6,436 nucleotides of DNA from Eubacterium sp. (GCA_021442545.1 JABUSX010000038.1:1-6436); one strand, 5' to 3'. Positions 1 to 6,240 are shown, counted from the first letter of the stretch. Made by a program: numbers and translations. Notes: generated by a model from the letters alone, not told the origin.

Positions 1-69
1 CTGATGTTCTCTCATTTCGACTGCTGATGTTCTCTCATTTCGACTGCTGATGTTCTCTCTTTTCGACTG
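1..69. repeat. 23-bp direct tandem repeat, three copies, probably continuing past the window edge
   Basis: Three head-to-tail copies of a 23-base unit occupy 1-23, 24-46 and 47-69. Copies 1 and 2 are identical. Copy 3 differs at one base (position 60, T where the others have A). Only the first three bases of a fourth copy follow (70-72), so this side of the array ends cleanly about 20 bases before the rnf terminator. Because base 1 is already the start of a unit, the array may extend leftward. Units abut directly without spacers, so this is not a CRISPR array. The function is unknown; a minisatellite-like intergenic element is the plainest reading. Confidence 0.9.
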
Positions 70-92
70 CTGTTTTATCTTACGCCCGACAT

Positions 93-128
93 GCAAAAAC
101 TGCCGTCCGATCCAACATCGGACGGCAG
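93..128 (-). terminator. Rho-independent terminator of the rnf operon
   Basis: Bases 100-111 and 117-128 form a perfect 12-bp GC-rich inverted repeat with a 5-base loop (112-116). Read on the minus strand, the stem is followed at once by TTTTTGC (99-93), as expected of an intrinsic terminator. It begins 24 bases past the rnfB stop, so it closes the rnfCDGEAB transcript. On the plus strand the stem is followed by a mixed A/T run without a clean T tract, so efficient termination of plus-strand transcripts is less likely. Confidence 0.93.
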
Positions 129-152
129 AAATCTTTTATAACATTGCTGCTG

Positions 153-941
153 TCAAACAATACAGTTACGCGGGCACTCACGCATGCACTTACGGCAGTT
201 GATGCAGTTCGCATAATCGATGACCGGATAACCCTTGTCCATGGAAATACACTGCTTCGGACATCCCTTTGCACATTTGTTGCAGGTGATGCATCCGACA
301 CCGCAGCTGCTGATGACGGGTTTTCCGCGTTCGGGGTTCACACAGCCGATATGCACCTTTGCCTTGTAGGGAACTTCTATAATGAGCCCCTTCGGACAGG
401 CCTTCATGCACTTTTTGCAGTCCACGCATTTTTCTTTGTCCACAACGGCAATTCCGTTTTGAATGTGAATGGCGTCAAACTCGCAGGCTTCCACACAATC
501 CCCGAAACCGGTGCAGCCGAAGCGGCAGGATTTCGGTCCGCCTGTCGGCGCGAATTTGGCCATCATGCATTTCTTTGTACCGGTGTAGTCATACGTTTCG
601 GTCGTTTTTTCACAGTCCCCGACACAGCGGACAAAGGCAACCAGTTTTTCAGCCTCATCGGCAGAACCGCCCATAATAGCCGCGATCTTGTCGGCTACAG
701 GCTGCTGTCCGACGACACAGGCGTTGACCGGTGCATTCCCCTTTGCGATTGCCGCGGCCAGTGCCGCACAGCCGGAAAATCCGCAGGCACCGCAGTTGGC
801 ACCCGGAAGCGCTTCATTGATCTCCGCTTCCTTCTCATCAACCGGAACAAAGAATATTTTACTTGCAATCCCAAGAAAGATACCGACGAAAAGACCGATT
901 CCTCCGATCATGAGGGTTGCAAACAGAACGTCTTGTACCAT
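153..941 (-). CDS. rnfB: RnfB, ion-translocating ferredoxin:NAD+ oxidoreductase subunit B (polyferredoxin)
   Basis: This 262-residue protein is the iron-sulfur electron-entry subunit of the Rnf complex, thought to take electrons from reduced ferredoxin on the cytoplasmic face. One N-terminal membrane anchor (about residues 5-31) precedes a four-iron-four-sulfur domain with Cys50, 53, 58 and 75. A ferredoxin pair follows (Cys139/143/149/153 and Cys172/175/178/182), then a second pair (Cys217/220/223/227 and Cys246/249/252/256). Further cysteines at 106, 110, 125, 200 and 213 could hold another cluster; 27 cysteines are present in all. Five clusters are well supported by motif and a sixth is inference. 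The ATG is preceded by GAGGAGGGG, and the gene starts 14 bases after rnfA. It is the last gene of the operon. The length is towards the short end for clostridial RnfB, but nothing looks truncated. Confidence 0.97.
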   Translation of the reverse strand: MVQDVLFATLMIGGIGLFVGIFLGIASKIFFVPVDEKEAEINEALPGANCGACGFSGCAALAAAIAKGNAPVNACVVGQQPVADKIAAIMGGSADEAEKLVAFVRCVGDCEKTTETYDYTGTKKCMMAKFAPTGGPKSCRFGCTGFGDCVEACEFDAIHIQNGIAVVDKEKCVDCKKCMKACPKGLIIEVPYKAKVHIGCVNPERGKPVISSCGVGCITCNKCAKGCPKQCISMDKGYPVIDYANCINCRKCMRECPRNCIV

Positions 942-955
942 ATTCTATCCCCTCC

Positions 956-1528
956 TCACTTTAAGGATGCAAATCCGAAGAATGCGATCGACATCAGTGC
1001 TGCAGTCGTCATAACGATCGGGAAGCCGCGGAAGGGTTTCGGCACATCGTTGTAGACCATTTTTTCACGGATAAAGGCCATGATCACGATCGCGAGCCAG
1101 AAGCCGATTGCGGTCGCAAATCCGTGAATGGTGCCTGTCAGAATATTGTAATCATTCTGCACATTCAGAAGAGCCACGCCCAGAACTGCGCAGTTCGTCG
1201 TGATCAGGGGCAGATAAATTCCGAGTGCGTCGTACAGTGACGGCAGGAATTTCTTCGTAAACATTTCAACGAACTGAACAAGTGCCGCAACGATCAGGAT
1301 GAAGGCGATCGTCTTCAGATATTCCACACCGAAGGGTACCAGCAGGAACTTGTATACGATACCGCAGACAAGGCTGGACAGCGTCAGAACGAACGTAACG
1401 GCCATGCCCATGCCCGAAGCGGACTCACTCTTCTGGGAAACACCGAGGAAGGCACAGATACCGAGGAACTGACTCAGAACAACGTTGTTGATCAGGCAGG
1501 CGGTAATGGCAATCATTACTACTTCCAT
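956..1528 (-). CDS. rnfA: RnfA, ion-translocating ferredoxin:NAD+ oxidoreductase membrane subunit A
   Basis: RnfA is a 190-residue integral membrane protein with about six hydrophobic segments (roughly 5-27, 39-60, 70-90, 101-121, 133-153 and 170-187). It is homologous to NqrE and pairs with RnfE as an inverted pseudo-symmetric dimer in the membrane core. Cys25 lies in the conserved LSQFLGICAFLG stretch and Cys113 in TTNCAVLG. In known Rnf/Nqr structures these two positions, with two cysteines of RnfE, hold an iron-sulfur cluster in the middle of the membrane. Length matches the family. The start is firm: AGGAGGAGG ends eight bases upstream, and this ribosome binding site overlaps the rnfE stop codon, leaving only a 3-base gap. 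That arrangement suggests translational coupling of the paired subunits. Confidence 0.97.
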   Translation of the reverse strand: MEVVMIAITACLINNVVLSQFLGICAFLGVSQKSESASGMGMAVTFVLTLSSLVCGIVYKFLLVPFGVEYLKTIAFILIVAALVQFVEMFTKKFLPSLYDALGIYLPLITTNCAVLGVALLNVQNDYNILTGTIHGFATAIGFWLAIVIMAFIREKMVYNDVPKPFRGFPIVMTTAALMSIAFFGFASLK

Positions 1529-1531
1529 AAT

Positions 1532-2386
1532 TTATACCTCCTCCTTTTTGACTTCTTCAGCAGGTGCTGCCGCTTTTACGGGCTCATCCGGCTTGGATGC
1601 CGGAACCGGTCCGACGGCCGGCGCAGGCTTTGCTGCCTCTGCCGCTGCTGCTTTTGCCTTTGCTTCTTCCATTGCTGCCTGCATGGCTTCCTTGCCTTCG
1701 CACATGCCGAGCTTCATGCAGTTCATGCAGTTGCCGCAGACATCCTTCTTTGTCGTCGGATCCACGCCGGGACGACGGCCTGCACCGATCTTCAGCTTGT
1801 TCATGATGGCAACGAGCCATGCCAGAACAAGGAAGGCACCGGGTGCAAGAACAAAAATGTTGATCGGTACATAAGAGGCCGGCATGATCTTGACGCCGAA
1901 CCAGGTACCTGCACCGATGATCTCACGGATGGAACCGAGCAGGAAAAGTGCCAGCGTAAAACCGATTCCCATGCCGAGACCGTCAAAGAGAGCCGGGATG
2001 GGTTTCATTTTACCTGCATAGGCTTCTGCACGCCCCATGATGATGCAGTTAACAACGATCAGGGGAATGTAGATACCGAGTGATTTGTAAAGATCGGGCG
2101 TAAACCCTGCCATCAGGAAGTCGACCATCGTAACAAAGGATGCAATGACTACGATGTAGGCCGGCATACGCATACGGCTCGGAATGACCTTTCGAAGCAG
2201 AGAGATCAGAAGCTCCGCCAGTGCCAGGATGATCGTTGTGGAAAGCCCCATGCCGATGCCGTTGATGGCCGATGTCGTTGTGGCCAGCGTCGGACACATA
2301 CCGAGGATCAGACAGAAAACCGGGTTCTCCGTATAAATTCCGTTCCAGATCCGTTCAATCGGGGAATCTTTTTTCAGATGTCTCAT
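1532..2386 (-). CDS. rnfE: RnfE, ion-translocating ferredoxin:NAD+ oxidoreductase membrane subunit E, with a Cys-motif and low-complexity tail
   Basis: Residues 1-200 are a normal RnfE/RsxE/NqrD-type membrane protein. Conserved marks include GMCPTLATTTSA (Cys31), LGIYIPLIVVNCIIMGRAEA (Cys114) and GSIREIIGAGTWFG. Cys31 and Cys114 are the expected partners of RnfA Cys25 and Cys113 for the membrane iron-sulfur cluster. The protein is 284 residues, longer than the roughly 200-230 usual for the family. The extra C-terminus starts with Cys217-x2-Cys220-x2-Cys223-x5-Cys229 and runs on into an Ala/Lys/Glu/Pro-rich tail (about 232-284). The tail is in frame and has no stop or frameshift. The start overlaps the rnfG stop by ATGA and is preceded by GAAGGAGG. 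The core assignment is secure, but the role of the tail is unknown. Confidence 0.96.
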   Translation of the reverse strand: MRHLKKDSPIERIWNGIYTENPVFCLILGMCPTLATTTSAINGIGMGLSTTIILALAELLISLLRKVIPSRMRMPAYIVVIASFVTMVDFLMAGFTPDLYKSLGIYIPLIVVNCIIMGRAEAYAGKMKPIPALFDGLGMGIGFTLALFLLGSIREIIGAGTWFGVKIMPASYVPINIFVLAPGAFLVLAWLVAIMNKLKIGAGRRPGVDPTTKKDVCGNCMNCMKLGMCEGKEAMQAAMEEAKAKAAAAEAAKPAPAVGPVPASKPDEPVKAAAPAEEVKKEEV

Positions 2387-3018
2387 GCCGCACCTCCTTC
2401 CAGATACCGGACTGCCGTCAGCGCAGCGTTCACATCCTTCGTAACGGAGCTCGTTGTAATGGTCGAACCGCTGATCGCGTCGATCTCATTATCTGCACTC
2501 TTTCCATTCTTCGTGTAAACGACATCCTGATCTCCAGGCTGCATGCCTGTAAACTGATCCAGGAACTCCGGCTCCTGTGCCTTCATTCCCATACCGGCCG
2601 TTTCCGCAAGAGTAAGGAAACGGATGTCATTGATGACAAGCCCGTCGCCGGACGTATCAATACCGGTCATGATCTGAATATTGCCGCCGTAGCCCTCACT
2701 GTTGGTGCTTGTTACGACATAACCAAGCAGATCACCGTTTTCATCCAGAGCGGCATCCACGGCATTGACAGTGGTCTTTGTCAGACCGTCATCCTCCAGA
2801 GCCTGAATCAGCCCCGGATCGTCCTGGACGCCGTCAATGGCTTCAAAGGAAGCGGCCGAAGGAAAAACAGCCTTCTGGGTTTCAATACGAGTTTTTTCTT
2901 CCTGTGCGGCGATCGGGCCGGCTGTAATATTGTGAACCAGTCCGAGCAGAAGGCCGGCAACGAGAGTGATCACGGTGATGATCAGGATATCATGACCTAA
3001 AGATGTTTCTTTTTTCAT
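2383..3018 (-). CDS. rnfG: RnfG, FMN-binding subunit of the Rnf complex
   Basis: RnfG is a 211-residue protein with one N-terminal membrane anchor (about residues 9-28) and an extracytoplasmic FMN-binding domain. The covalent flavin motif is DAISGSTITTSSV at residues 180-192; Thr186 is the expected phosphoester attachment site for FMN. The usual motif is SGAT, and here the alanine is serine (SGST), which should not prevent attachment. In the family this flavin passes electrons between the membrane iron-sulfur cluster and RnfD. Flavin attachment needs an ApbE-type transferase, which is not encoded in this window. The ATG overlaps the rnfD stop (ATGA), with AAGGAGGAGG placed inside the end of rnfD, and the stop overlaps the rnfE start in the same manner. 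Confidence 0.96.
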   Translation of the reverse strand: MKKETSLGHDILIITVITLVAGLLLGLVHNITAGPIAAQEEKTRIETQKAVFPSAASFEAIDGVQDDPGLIQALEDDGLTKTTVNAVDAALDENGDLLGYVVTSTNSEGYGGNIQIMTGIDTSGDGLVINDIRFLTLAETAGMGMKAQEPEFLDQFTGMQPGDQDVVYTKNGKSADNEIDAISGSTITTSSVTKDVNAALTAVRYLEGGAA

Positions 3019-4028
3019 GACTGTGCCTCCTCCTTTCCGCGCACTTTCTTTTCTTTCTTAATGCCGAATGCAAGCGGTTTTGTGTAGTTCTCGATCAGCG
3101 GAACGACACAGTTCATGAAGATGATCGCATAGGATACACCTTCGGAAGATTTTCCGATCATGCGGAAGACCCAGGTCAGAAGACCCAGCAGCAGCGCATA
3201 TATGTACTGCGCCTTCGGCGTGACCGGACTCGTCACGTAGTCCGTCGCCATGAACCAGGCCCCCAGCATGATACCGCCGGCGCAGAGTTCTTCGAGCATG
3301 AAAACGAAAGGATTGTCATATCCACGGATGGCTGCTGTGATCAGGCAGAGAACGGCAAAAGATCCGAGATAAACGGCCGGAATGCGGATTTCGATAACCT
3401 TCATGGCTACGAGGAAGATTCCTCCGGCAAGAAGGCAGATCGCCGATGTCTCACCGATGACGCCGCCGACATTTCCGACAAACAGTGACGAGAGGTCAAA
3501 GTGCTCTCCAAGCTTCAGATAGGCAAGAGGTGTTGCACCGGACAGGGCATCCGTCGTATTGGCAACTGTCGTCACGGTATTGATAAAGCCGTTTCCGCAG
3601 GCGTAATTCGTCATCTGTCCGGAAAAAGCAATCAGCAGGAAGCAGCGAGCACCCAGTGCCGGGTTCATGAAGTTCTGTCCGAGACCGCCGTAAAGCTGTT
3701 TGATAACGATGATGGCAAAGACCGCACCGATTACGGGAATCCACCATTCGATCTGCGGTGGCATATTCATGGCAAGAAGGAGACCCGTCAGTGCCGCACT
3801 GAAGTCACCGATCGTAACCTTCTTTCGCATCAGCTTCTGATACACAAATTCCGTTGCAACGGCAGCAGCAACCGTGATCACGAGGATCAGCAGCGCATGC
3901 AGACCAAAATTGAAAACACCGAAGATACAGGCCGGAAGAAGCGCAATGATCACAAGGAGCATCAGCTTCTGCGTCGTGATCTTGTCCCGTACGTGCGGCG
4001 AGACAGAAACCTGATATTTTTCACTCAT
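3015..4028 (-). CDS. rnfD: RnfD, FMN-containing membrane subunit of the Rnf complex
   Basis: RnfD is a 337-residue polytopic membrane protein homologous to NqrB, with about nine or ten hydrophobic segments between residues 22 and 315. The covalent-FMN motif DALSGATPLAYLK lies at residues 160-172, with Thr166 the expected attachment residue. Other family marks are GGLGQNFMNPALGARCFLL (about 114-132) and WFMATDYVTSPVTPKAQ (about 258-274). This subunit is regarded as the main cation-translocating part in Rnf and Nqr; whether Na+ or H+ moves here cannot be read from the motifs. The C-terminus is short, charged and cytoplasmic. The start is 14 bases past the rnfC stop. Its ribosome binding site is a run of six Gs (AAAGGGGGGAT) instead of the AGGAGG seen for the downstream genes. 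Confidence 0.97.
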   Translation of the reverse strand: MSEKYQVSVSPHVRDKITTQKLMLLVIIALLPACIFGVFNFGLHALLILVITVAAAVATEFVYQKLMRKKVTIGDFSAALTGLLLAMNMPPQIEWWIPVIGAVFAIIVIKQLYGGLGQNFMNPALGARCFLLIAFSGQMTNYACGNGFINTVTTVANTTDALSGATPLAYLKLGEHFDLSSLFVGNVGGVIGETSAICLLAGGIFLVAMKVIEIRIPAVYLGSFAVLCLITAAIRGYDNPFVFMLEELCAGGIMLGAWFMATDYVTSPVTPKAQYIYALLLGLLTWVFRMIGKSSEGVSYAIIFMNCVVPLIENYTKPLAFGIKKEKKVRGKEEAQS

Positions 4029-4042
4029 GTCCGATCCCCCCT

Positions 4043-5359
4043 TTACCGACGTTTATTTGCCATGACCGTACGGCGCATGGATTTGATGTTTGCAGCAAGC
4101 GGACGCTTGGCCGGGCACTGGAAGCTGCAGGAACCGCATTCCACACATTCCAGACCGTAAGCCGCTTCGAAAAGCTCCGCATCCCCATGTTCGGCGTAAT
4201 CACAAAGCTTGAACGGCATCAGACGGGCCGGGCATCCGCGCACGCAGCGCCCGCAGTTGATGCAGGCCGTTTCTTCGCTTTTCGATACGATGTCCTCCAG
4301 GAAGCAGGTGAGGGCACCGGAAGTTTTCGTTACGGGAATGTTCGTATCGTAGAGGGCAAATCCCATCATGGGACCGCCGGAAATGATCTTTTCGGGCTGC
4401 GATTTGAAACCGCCCGCGGCATCAATGATCTCCTGGCAGGACATGCCGACAGGAACGTTATAGTTGGCCGGATTCACGACCGCATCACCGGTAACTGAAA
4501 AGACCCGGTGGGTCAGCGGACGCTCGTATATGACCGCATCATGGACGGCAATGACCGTACAGATGTTATCCACTATGCAGCCTGCGTCAGCCGGAAGCAT
4601 TCTGGAATTGACCTTTCTTCCCGTAATCGCATCGATCATGCAGCGCTCGGCGCCTTCCGGATACTTCGTTTTCATGGCGGCAACACGGATCCGGCTCTTG
4701 CCGGCCGCTGCCTTTTCCATGACCTGAATGGCATCCGGCTTGTTGTTTTCGATGCAGATCACGCCTTCCGCATGATCGAAAAGCTTCAGCATGCACTGAA
4801 GACCCCTGATAATCTGATCCGGATATTCCAGCATACACCGGTAGTCCGATGTCAGGTAGGGTTCACACTCTGCACCGTTGACCAGAATATATTCGATCTT
4901 TTCCGGCTCTCTCGGTGCCAGTTTTACATGAGTCGGAAAACCGGCTCCGCCCATACCGACAACGCCCGCTTCACGGATCCTTCTGAGAATCTCTTCATTT
5001 GTCAGGTCGTCCAGGTCGGATTCCGGTTTTTCCGGAACCGCCTCATATGCTTCGTCGTTCGTCACGACAATCGCATCGACATAATCCCCGACTGCATTTT
5101 TCCGCTTCTCGATTGCCTTCACAGTACCGGATACGGAGGAATAAACAGAAGCAGACACAAAACCGCCCGGTTCGGCGATCATCTGCCCTGCGAGAACTCT
5201 GTCTCCCTTTCCTACGCATGCTTTTGCAGGCGCTCCGATGTGCTGCGACAGCAAATACACTAATTCTTTTCCGGGCTTCAGCTCCGTGATCGGCCGGTCT
5301 TTTGAAAACTCCTTGCCGTCATGGGGATGAACGCCGCCCTTAAAGGTGTACAGTGCCAT
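4043..5359 (-). CDS. rnfC: RnfC, NADH-linked FMN/iron-sulfur subunit of the Rnf complex
   Basis: RnfC is the cytoplasmic subunit that exchanges electrons with NAD(H). Translated from 5359 it has 438 residues. The N-terminus TFKGGVHPHDGK (5-16) is the family signature. A biotinyl-lipoyl-like region follows, then the glycine-rich nucleotide/flavin loop GVVGMGGAGFPTHVKL (132-147) and NGAECEPYLTSD (161-172), shared with the NuoF family. Two cluster motifs close the protein: Cys366/369/372/376 and Cys405/408/411/415. An upstream in-frame ATG at 5404 would add 15 residues, but it lies inside the leader stem-loop and upstream of the ribosome binding site. The start at 5359 sits five bases after GAGGAGGG and matches the family N-terminus, so it was chosen. 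First gene of the rnf operon. Confidence 0.97.
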   Translation of the reverse strand: MALYTFKGGVHPHDGKEFSKDRPITELKPGKELVYLLSQHIGAPAKACVGKGDRVLAGQMIAEPGGFVSASVYSSVSGTVKAIEKRKNAVGDYVDAIVVTNDEAYEAVPEKPESDLDDLTNEEILRRIREAGVVGMGGAGFPTHVKLAPREPEKIEYILVNGAECEPYLTSDYRCMLEYPDQIIRGLQCMLKLFDHAEGVICIENNKPDAIQVMEKAAAGKSRIRVAAMKTKYPEGAERCMIDAITGRKVNSRMLPADAGCIVDNICTVIAVHDAVIYERPLTHRVFSVTGDAVVNPANYNVPVGMSCQEIIDAAGGFKSQPEKIISGGPMMGFALYDTNIPVTKTSGALTCFLEDIVSKSEETACINCGRCVRGCPARLMPFKLCDYAEHGDAELFEAAYGLECVECGSCSFQCPAKRPLAANIKSMRRTVMANKRR

Positions 5360-5364
5360 CTCAT

Positions 5365-5372
5365 CCCTCCTC
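5365..5372 (-). promoter_or_regulatory. Ribosome binding site that fixes the rnfC start
   Basis: GAGGAGGG on the minus strand ends five bases before the ATG at 5359-5357. Two other in-frame ATGs lie further upstream, one in the leader hairpin and one overlapping this site, and neither has a comparable Shine-Dalgarno sequence. This and the conserved protein N-terminus place the start at 5359. Confidence 0.88.
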
Positions 5373-5383
5373 ATAATTAATAA

Positions 5384-5411
5384 CCGCAGGCTGCCTGAAG
5401 GCACCCTGCGG
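5384..5411 (-). promoter_or_regulatory. Stem-loop at the predicted 5' end of the rnf transcript
   Basis: Bases 5384-5395 pair with 5400-5411 in a 12-position GC-rich stem with a single C/C mismatch (5391/5404) and a 4-base loop (5396-5399). It begins two bases past the -10 box and ends 11 bases before the rnfC ribosome binding site. If transcription starts about seven bases past the -10 box (near 5407), the mRNA would begin a few bases inside the stem and could still fold most of it. It could be a 5' stabilising hairpin, an operator over the start site, or a leaky terminator for transcripts arriving from ntpD, since TTATTAATTAT follows. The structure is seen; the role is inferred. Confidence 0.7.
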
Positions 5412-5413
5412 AT

Positions 5414-5442
5414 ATTATAAACTTTTAATAAAAATTATTCAA
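5414..5442 (-). promoter_or_regulatory. Sigma-A-type promoter of the rnf operon
   Basis: On the minus strand a perfect -10 box TATAAT (5419-5414) is preceded by TTGAAT (5442-5437), which matches four of six bases of the TTGACA consensus, with the ideal 17-base spacer. The spacer is almost entirely A and T. The promoter lies 55 bases upstream of the rnfC start, in the only sizeable gap between the ATPase genes and rnf. No comparable promoter was noticed inside the rnf genes, whose spacing fits one transcript from here to the terminator at 93-128. Confidence 0.85.
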
Positions 5443-5446
5443 TTCT

Positions 5447-5462
5447 GTGCAAACGACTGCAC
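5447..5462. promoter_or_regulatory. Inverted repeat just upstream of the rnf -35 box (possible operator)
   Basis: A perfect dyad GTGCA-N6-TGCAC lies four bases upstream of the -35 box. The 5-6-5 layout is the geometry used by many helix-turn-helix activators, including the Crp/Fnr family, though the half-site is not their consensus. The position would suit an activator contacting RNA polymerase. A related imperfect copy occurs at 5480-5495. No regulator is encoded in the window to link with it. Confidence 0.4.
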
Positions 5463-5479
5463 TGTATGTATTAGAAAAA

Positions 5480-5495
5480 GTGCATCCGTCTGCCT
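5480..5495. promoter_or_regulatory. Imperfect second copy of the GTGCA-N6-TGC dyad
   Basis: This stretch matches 11 of 16 positions of the dyad at 5447-5462. The left half GTGCA and the TGC of the right half are kept, and the last two bases differ. The two copies are offset by 33 bases, close to three helical turns, so both would face the same side of the DNA. Support as a binding site is weak without comparison to other genomes. Confidence 0.25.
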
Positions 5496-5499
5496 GCAG

Positions 5500-5519
5500 T
5501 TTTTCCGACGTCCGAAAAA
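5500..5519. promoter_or_regulatory. A/T-flanked 20-bp palindrome between ntpD and rnfC
   Basis: Bases 5500-5519 form a palindrome centred on ACGT, with arms of five T and five A and one symmetric C/C mismatch. It lies about 60 bases upstream of the rnf -35 box. On the minus strand it comes immediately after a T run. It may be a regulatory dyad or part of the end of the ATPase transcript; the sequence does not decide between these. Confidence 0.35.
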
Positions 5520-5553
5520 AACGTTCCTTCAACGCCGCAGCATAATCTGCTGC
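5515..5553 (-). terminator. Weak terminator-like element after ntpD
   Basis: Directly after the ntpD stop, on the minus strand, is a 6-bp hairpin (5537-5542 with 5548-5553, 5-base loop). A second small stem follows (5522-5525 with 5531-5534, extendable by two G-U pairs), which runs into seven consecutive Ts (5521-5515). The T tract is good but the stem before it is weak, so termination is probably partial and some ATPase transcripts may read into rnf. Confidence 0.45.
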
Positions 5554-6204
5554 TTATTCATATCCGTGCGCTTCTTTCAGCATCATATCTTTGACCTTCA
5601 TCAGACGAACCTGCGTGCTTCTTTCGTTCTCGCCGAGCTTCATCGTGATGTAGCGGATCCCTTCGCGGGTCTCCGGAATGATGACATGCTCCAGGGCATT
5701 TACACGTCTTCTCGTCTTCTCGATCTCGACCGCCATCAGCTGACAGGATTTTTCCACCTCCGCCAGCTTCAGCATGCTCGGAAGCACATCGGAAAGGGAC
5801 TGTACCGCACCGTCCAGATCGCTGGAGGTAAAGGCGAAACCGTAGGCATAGATATCATTCTCATCTGCCGTACGGGTCTGATAGTTGAATACCGGAATGT
5901 TCACGCTCATGACATTCTTTTTTCCTGTATTCAGGGTGACTTCCTGCTTCGGAGCCATCATGGCCGCCTTCAGCGTTTCTTCGGACATGCCGGCACGGGC
6001 CAGTACGAAATTGCGGTTCGCATTCCGGATTTCCTGCTCCACCTTTTTACGCAGTTCCATGTTTTCCCGGACAAGGTCCAGAAATTCCCGCATAAGCTCA
6101 TCCCGTTTATCCTTCAGAAGCCTGTGGCCTTTGATAGCCGTGACCAGCTTGCCTTTCAGCCTGGTCAGCTCCATACGGGTCGGTGTTACCTGTGTTCCAG
6201 CCAT
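5554..6204 (-). CDS. ntpD: V/A-type ATP synthase subunit D (central rotor shaft)
   Basis: Subunit D is the central stalk that turns inside the A3B3 catalytic ring of V/A-type ATPases, linking ATP turnover to ion movement through the membrane rotor. The 216-residue product has the usual length and layout. The N-terminal helix carries TPTRMELTRLKGKLVTAIKGH and LLKDKRDEL (about 7-37). The C-terminal helix carries RRRVNALEHVIIPE (about 166-179) and YITMKLGENER (about 185-195). The two long terminal helices form the coiled coil, and the middle part (about 90-140) forms the globular head. The ATG is preceded by AGAGGA at a normal distance. It follows ntpB after 79 bases and appears to be the last gene of the ATPase operon. 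Such enzymes can move Na+ or H+; the ion-binding rotor subunit is outside the window. The symbol atpD is also used. Confidence 0.96.
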   Translation of the reverse strand: MAGTQVTPTRMELTRLKGKLVTAIKGHRLLKDKRDELMREFLDLVRENMELRKKVEQEIRNANRNFVLARAGMSEETLKAAMMAPKQEVTLNTGKKNVMSVNIPVFNYQTRTADENDIYAYGFAFTSSDLDGAVQSLSDVLPSMLKLAEVEKSCQLMAVEIEKTRRRVNALEHVIIPETREGIRYITMKLGENERSTQVRLMKVKDMMLKEAHGYE

Positions 6205-6240
6205 GTATCTGTCCTCTTACTTTCCACAATGATCCGTTTC

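Noticed and set aside
12..38. Chain of overlapping mini-genes encoded by the repeat on the minus strand
   Set aside because: The frame is only eight codons, has no ribosome binding site, and exists because each repeat contains ATGA. The third copy lacks the ATG.
1..69. CRISPR array
   Set aside because: The 23-base units abut directly with no unique spacers, and no cas gene is present in the window.
144..1055. 303-codon open frame on the plus strand
   Set aside because: It lies antisense to rnfB and the end of rnfA, has no ribosome binding site and no family-like sequence. The minus-strand proteins are unmistakable RnfB and RnfA, so this is a shadow frame.
1532..1740. RnfE tail as a frameshift artefact or fused separate gene
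   Set aside because: The frame runs unbroken from the membrane core to a TAA placed 3 bases before rnfA, with the rnfA ribosome binding site correctly positioned, so the tail appears genuinely part of RnfE.
2383..3018. SGST in RnfG as a lost flavin site
   Set aside because: The threonine that takes FMN is kept, and Ala-to-Ser at the position before it is a conservative change in this motif, so loss of function is not supported.
153..5359. Na+-translocating NADH:quinone reductase (Nqr) instead of Rnf
   Set aside because: The C-D-G-E-A-B order, a polyferredoxin RnfB with a membrane anchor, and an RnfC with two C-terminal cluster motifs fit Rnf. An Nqr operon would carry NqrF, which is absent.
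5360..5404. 15-residue longer RnfC starting at 5404
   Set aside because: That ATG is inside the leader hairpin, a few bases from the predicted transcript start, and upstream of the clear ribosome binding site. The family N-terminus begins at the ATG at 5359.
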